12,399 nucleotides of DNA from Diplocarpon mali (taxonomy: Eukaryota; Ascomycota; Leotiomycetes; Helotiales; Drepanopezizaceae): NCBI GenBank assembly GCA_024741835.1, contig JAENRP010000499.1, forward strand, positions 11,659-24,057, in the 5' to 3' direction. Positions 8,481-12,399 of this stretch are shown piece after piece; positions within the stretch are counted from its first letter, which is position 1, and each line of letters starts with the position of its first letter. Both the position numbers and the translations under genes were made by a program. The notes below the pieces were generated by a model. The model worked only from the letters and a program-made list of their open reading frames with translations. It was not told the origin of the DNA and ran no database searches.

Positions 8481-9610
8481 TTATTTAAATTATTAAAAGT
8501 GGATTTAAATTTAAATAACCTACTATTATTATTAAAGGTATCTGCTGAAATTTTAATTAAATAGCCTTTTCCTTTGCCTTTCTTTAGTAGTTGCAGCCTT
8601 TAGTAAAATAAGGGCAGTTTGCTTTTTAACCTCTACTTCAATTACTTTTTAATATTAAAGCTAGCGATTATATTGATTAATTGCCTTTTAACTTTACAAT
8701 TAGTAATATTATAAGCACTATTATAGAAGTAGTATCCTTAATAAGCTTAAGGGCTTGTCTTACGCTCCTTCCTCTTCTTAGGCTTATCGTTGCCTTATAA
8801 CGCAGCATTTGCCGATTTAGAGTGTCCTTTAAGGTCTTACTTAATAGTTCAAAGGAGGTCGATCTTCTTATAGATCTTAAGGTTAGGTTAAATAAGAAGA
8901 GATTATTTTATAATAGCGAACTTAAGAGAGAGGCTATTAAGTAAGAAACTAAAAAGCTAAGTTTCCTTAAAAGTCATAGCTATCTTAAGATCTATAGCTT
9001 TTACTCTTCTTCTTACTTTATATAGTATAGATTAGGTAGAATCTATATTTATATCTATATCCTTATTATCTTTATCTTTTTTATATTAAAATAAAGTGAT
9101 CTATTATAGTAGATTCTAGGTATTAAAGGCAATTGTTTAAGAGTATTTTACTTTTAAAGTATCCTATCTTATCTTTGCATTATTATAAACTTAAATAAAA
9201 TCTTAATCTTTATCGCTTAAACCTCTATTAATCTTAAGCTTGCATTTAGCTAAGGCTAGCTTATACTCCTTCTCCTTTTCTATATTTAAAATCTGCCTTT
9301 AAGATTCTCGATTATTATCTATTAAAGCTCTTAAGCTAAGCTTATTTAATATATTTAATAAATCTTTAGTAATTATATTAGCTATTAAAGTAAAAGTAGA
9401 CAAATTAGTAAAGGGAATATAAGGGGCTATTCTTATATATTTAATAAGTGTCTTTTAAATCGCTATTTCAATGCCTTTGCTCTTAAAGTAAAGCTTTAAA
9501 TCGTCGAACTATTATTGCTAATTCTTTTAAAAGAGTTAAAGGTCTTTAGATCTAGTATTTTAATCAGAATCGGAAGCTATTGCCGTTTCGAATAGAATTG
9601 TATTAAAATC
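8480..9610 (-). pseudogene. Element B Gag, decayed
   Basis: Gag forms the virus-like particle. On the minus strand one frame covers FDDLKLYFKSKGIEIAI*KT (about 9435-9510) and LSTFTLIANIITKDLLNILN (about 9345-9410). It continues through IEKEKEYKLALAKCKLKI (about 9225-9285) and the basic stretch KPKKRKERKTSP (near 8750-8790). Next is GYYFYNSAYNITNCKVKRQL (about 8680-8740), apparently a CCHC zinc knuckle of which only the last Cys survives. Length is about 370 codons, typical for copia Gag. Stops replace Gln/Trp codons and no ATG start is preserved, so the start near 9610 is approximate. Confidence 0.8.
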
Positions 9611-10245
9611 AAATAAATTAAATAGTTAAGGGCACTCCTCCTATCGAAAAGTTGAAATGATTAAATAGTAGTATTATAAAAGTATTAAATAAGGAGGAAG
9701 TCCTCTTATCGAAAAGGGTTTTTAAGCTATAACATAGGGAATTATACCTCTTATAAAATATAGTAAAGCAAGGAATTATACCTCTTATAGTACTAAAGGG
9801 GTTATAGAATAAGGAATCATACCTCTTATAATATAGGTTAGCTAAATAGGGAATCATACCTCTTATTCGCCGATTGCTTACCTCTTACTATAAGTCTCGT
9901 TCAACTTCCTACTAATAGTTGCAGCGCAAGTGCTTTCTAAGGGAAGTTAATAATCTATTATCGGTCTATCTAGGGCTTATAACCTATTAAGCTTAAGTGA
10001 GTCGGCGCAGTAGGTAAAGGAGGCTTCTAAAGGTCGATGGTCGATATATTAATAAGAGTTAAGGAAGGAAGGTTACCCCTTTCTTCCCTATAGCTATATA
10101 CGTATCAATATCCTACTAACTAAGCAGTAGGGTTATATAATAATATATTGGAGTAATAGCTATATCACCCATCTTAATATATCATATATATAATATATCA
10201 TATGACAGATCATATAATAAACATATAACGGGCATACCTACAACA
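9611..10245 (-). mobile_element. Element B putative 5' LTR plus leader
   Basis: This lies upstream of Gag on the minus strand. The outer boundary is suggested by TGTTG read on the minus strand at 10245-10241, the usual start of copia LTRs, immediately next to a fragment of another element. A TATA-like gtatatag occurs on the minus strand near 10093-10103. The segment 10080-10245 retains more CpA and TpG than the coding part. The inner LTR boundary and primer-binding site could not be fixed because no second LTR is in the window. Four copies of an 18-bp repeat mark the leader side. Confidence 0.6.
9737..9867 (-). repeat. Four leader repeats, about 18 bp each (left copy)
   Basis: The unit ggaattatacctcttata occurs at about 9737, 9771, 9812 and 9849, with c/t variation in the second half of 'aattat'. 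Spacing is irregular (34 to 41 bp). On the element strand each reads tataagaggtataattcc. A related cctcttatcgaaaag lies near 9702. The same four occur in the right copy. Their iteration between LTR and Gag could be protein-binding or structural, but nothing in the sequence proves that. Confidence 0.8.
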
Positions 10246-10327
10246 TAACCTTTTACTATTAATCTTAATAAAGCGCCTTTTTATTTTAAAAAGCGGGCCT
10301 TTAAATAAGTAGGATTTATTAATTATA
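10246..10327 (-). mobile_element. Loose protease fragment of a third B-family copy
   Basis: About 82 bp match 8309-8390 closely, in the same orientation (minus-strand sense IKIKRRFIKV-type protease coding). It lies in the loop between the two arms of the inverted repeat. It shares no continuity with either neighbour. On one side it meets the TGTTG-type LTR end of element B; on the other it meets the truncated LTR of copy B' within an AT-only junction. It is best read as a remnant of a target element into which copy B inserted. Confidence 0.82.
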
Positions 10328-10900
10328 TATTATTAAGATAGGTGATACAGCTATCACTTTGATATATTATTATATGACCCTACTGCTTAGTCAGTAGGAT
10401 ATTGATACGTATATAGCTATAGGGAAGAAAGGGGTAACCTTCCTTCCTTAACTCTTACTAATATATCGACTATCGACCTTTAGAAGTTTCCCTTACTTAT
10501 TGCGCCGACTTACTTAAGCTTAATAGGTTATAAGCCTTAGCTAAACTGATAATAGATTATTAACTTCTATTAGAAAGCACTTGCGCTATAACTATTAATA
10601 GGAAGTTGAATAAGACTTATAGTAAGAGGCGAGCAATCGGCGAATAGGAGGTATAATTCCCTATTTAGCTAACCTATATTATAAGAGGTATAATTCCTTA
10701 CTCTATAACCCTTTAGTACTGCAAAAGGTATAATTCCTTACTTTACTATATTTCGTAGGAAGTGTAATTCCCTATATTATAGCTTAAAAACCCTTTTCGA
10801 TAAGAGGACTTTATTCTTATTTAATACTTCTATAATACCAATATTTAATCATTTTAACTTTTTAAAAAAAGGAGTGCTCTTAACTATTTAATTTATTTGA
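10328..10900 (+). mobile_element. Element B' truncated 5' LTR and leader
   Basis: This is the plus-strand copy of the element B LTR and leader. The TATA-like tatatagctatag lies near 10407-10425. The leader carries four tataagaggtataattcc-type repeats at about 10643, 10680, 10722 and 10755, more mutated than on the left. The outer end lacks the TGTTG terminus, because sequence joins straight from the protease fragment. Confidence 0.65.
10643..10773 (+). repeat. Four leader repeats (right copy)
   Basis: These are the counterparts of the left leader repeats, at about 10643-10661, 10680-10698, 10722-10740 and 10755-10773. The third and fourth have diverged (gcaaaaggtataattcc and aggaagtgtaattcc). 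Order and spacing are as in the left copy. Confidence 0.75.
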
Positions 10901-12040
10901 TTTTAATATAATTCTATTTGAAATAGCAATAGCTTCCGATTCCAATCGAAATACTAGACCTAAAGACCTCTAACTCTTTCGAAAGAACTGGCAATAATAG
11001 TTCGATAATTTAAAGCTTTACTTTAAAAGCAAAAGTATTAAAATAGCAATTTAAAAGACACTTATTAAATATATAAGAATAGCCTTTTATACTCCTTCTA
11101 CTAATTCGTCTACTTCTACTTTAATAGCTAATATAACTGCTAAGGATTTGCCAAATATACTAAATAAGCTTAGCTTAAGAGCTTTAGTAGATAATAATCG
11201 AGAATCCTAAAGGTAGATTTTAAATATAAAAAAGGAAAAGGAGTATAGGCTAGCCTTAGCTAAATATAAACTTAAGATTAATAGAAGTTTAAGCGATAAA
11301 GACTGAGATTTTATTTAAGTTTATAATAATATAAAGATAAGATAGGATACTTTAAAAGTAAAATACTTTTAAATAATTGCCTTTAATACTTAGTATTTAC
11401 TATAATAGATTACTTTATTTTAATATAGAAAAGATAAAGATAGTAAGGATATAGATATAAATATAGACTTTACCTAATTTATACTATATAAAATAAAGAG
11501 GAGAGTAAGAGCCGCAGATCCTAAGATAGCTATAACTTTTAAAGAAACTCAGCTTTTTAATTTCCTACTTAATAGCCTCCCTTTTAAGTTCGCTATTATA
11601 AAACAATCTCTTCTTATCTAACCTAACCTTAAGATTTATAAGAAGATCGACCTCCTTTAAACTATTAAGCAAGACCTTAAAGGATACTCTAAATCGGCAA
11701 ATGCTATATTATAAGGCAATAATAAGCTTAAGAAGAAGAAGGAGCGTAGGATAAGCCCTTAAGCTTATTAAGGATACTACTTCTATAATAGTACTTATAA
11801 TATTACTAATTATAAAGTTAAAAGGCAATTGATTAATATAGTCGCTAGCTTTAATATTAAAAAGCAATTAAAGCAAAAGTTAAGAAGCAAACTGCCCTTA
11901 TCCTACTAAAGGCCGCAACTATTAAGGAAAGGCAAAGGAAAAGGCTATTTAGCCAGAACTTTAGCAAATACCTTTAATAATAATAGTAGGTTATTTAAAC
12001 CTAAATCTACTTCCGATAATTTAAATAATAATTATAATAA
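10900..12040 (+). pseudogene. Element B' Gag, decayed
   Basis: This is plus-strand Gag equivalent to that of element B. It shows LYFKSKSIKIAI*KTLIKY (about 11015-11075) and LSLRALVDNNRES (about 11170-11210). The zinc-knuckle region reads GYYFYNSTYNITNYKVKRQL (about 11770-11830), where the last Cys, kept in B, has become Tyr. Arg/Lys-rich sequence precedes it. The stops are not always the same as in B; for example CAG-type codons survive here in FKETQLF where B has a stop. The two copies therefore decayed partly independently. Confidence 0.8.
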
Positions 12041-12399
12041 AGATGCTTATATTTTAAAAGCCGATTTTCGTAAGATCTTCGAATCTAATTAATATAGTAA
12101 TAATAGTTATATAGCATATATAACTAATAAATCCTACCTATTTAAAGGCCTACTTATTAAAATAAAAAGGCGCTTTATTAAAGTTAGTAATAGAAGGTTA
12201 TATATAAACTTAATAGGTATAGTAGAGATGAATATTATTAGCGTTTCTTTCCTTTTATAAAATGTTCTCCTTATACCTAGCCTAGGTATTAATCTTTTAT
12301 TTAATTATAAGATCTATATAAAGTTAAATTATATAAGAGTTTTCAATAATCAATTTATATAATTTATAAATAATAATTATAAAGTGATCTTTAAAATTA
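12040..12399 (+). pseudogene. Element B' protease, decayed, cut by window edge
   Basis: Plus-strand protease with ANKSYLFKG-type sequence near 12115-12150, KIKRRFIKVSNRRLYINLIG (about 12160-12220) and the 'NVLLIPSLGINLL' block (about 12258-12300). The active-site codons read NNS at 12099-12107, in place of Asp-(Thr/Ser)-Gly. The conserved Trp just before is a stop (TAA). The sequence ends at the window edge within the protease C-terminal part, so the motif array expected next is not visible. Confidence 0.82.

Larger units (their letters stand above)
8106..10182 (+). repeat. Left arm of a long inverted repeat (about 2.07 kb)
   Basis: The reverse complement of this stretch matches 10328-12399 throughout: protease, Gag, leader repeats and LTR-like end all recur in the same order. 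Differences are mostly transitions of the RIP type. The outer end of the opposite arm reaches the window edge, so the real extent of the inverted repeat is unknown. It is explained by two B-family copies placed head to head. Confidence 0.92.
4925..10245 (-). mobile_element. Near-complete Ty1/copia retrotransposon, element B
   Basis: On the minus strand the order is putative 5' LTR and leader (10245-9611), Gag, protease, motif array, GAG-pre-integrase, integrase, RT and the beginning of RNase H. This is the canonical copia order. The element stops within RNase H near 4925, so its 3' end and 3' LTR are lost. It is heavily decayed: starts, catalytic Asp/Gly codons and Trp/Gln codons are changed by G-to-A and C-to-T. 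A second copy (B') in the opposite orientation begins at about 10328. Confidence 0.88.
10328..12399 (-). repeat. Right arm of the long inverted repeat
   Basis: This is the reverse-complement counterpart of 8106-10182. Divergence is visible and mainly C/T and G/A, with some small indels in the leader. It begins without the first roughly 65 bp of the LTR seen in the left copy, so this copy is truncated at its 5' end. It continues beyond the window. Confidence 0.92.

Noticed and set aside
9618..9857. Open reading frame of 79 codons, minus strand
   Set aside because: It is made of the repeated leader units of element B, giving a repetitive Tyr/Ser/Phe peptide with no domain; it is leader sequence and is not repeated as an open frame in copy B'.
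1..12399. tRNA or rRNA genes, host genes
   Set aside because: I saw no cloverleaf with conserved T-loop or A/B boxes, no rRNA-like segment and no intact host coding frame on either strand.

Overview
The window looks like repeat-rich, AT-rich heterochromatin from a filamentous ascomycete (probably Pezizomycotina). I find no intact gene. Almost everything recognisable is decayed Ty1/copia-type LTR retrotransposon, plus the gag of another LTR element. The decay looks like repeat-induced point mutation (RIP): TpA is in great excess, CpA and TpG are scarce, and stops fall where conserved Trp or Gln is expected (TGG to TAG/TAA, CAA/CAG to TAA/TAG). The organism call rests on this decay pattern and on element type; no host gene supports it.

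Layout. (1) 1-1420, minus strand: remains of an LTR-element gag (element C), cut by the window edge. (2) 1420-2410: no resolved gene; it holds a 54-bp-period duplication and a hairpin. (3) 2410-4920, minus strand: the integrase, reverse transcriptase (RT) and RNase H part of copia element A, which keeps an intact YVDD catalytic motif. (4) 4925-9610, minus strand: a nearly complete copia element B (Gag, protease, coding minisatellite, integrase, RT, truncated RNase H), followed on its 5' side by leader and putative LTR up to about 10245. (5) 10246-10327: a loose fragment of a third B-family protease region. (6) 10328-12399, plus strand: a second B-family copy (B') facing the first, running out of the window within the protease region.

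Left copy B and right copy B' together form an inverted repeat with arms of about 2.07 kb around a loop of about 145 bp. RNase H of B is followed directly by integrase of A, an order impossible in one copia element (PR-INT-RT-RH), so this marks a breakpoint between two elements.

The most unusual signal is a 23-bp near-palindromic GC-rich motif that begins ACTC and ends GAGT. It occurs at least 15 times in three different elements, in both orientations. Where arrayed, copies are spaced 48 or 39 bp apart, always a multiple of three, and the arrays sit in frame in protein linkers of the copia polyproteins (reading approximately TPRPGPRV). It behaves like a frame-compatible short repeat that has spread among unrelated elements.
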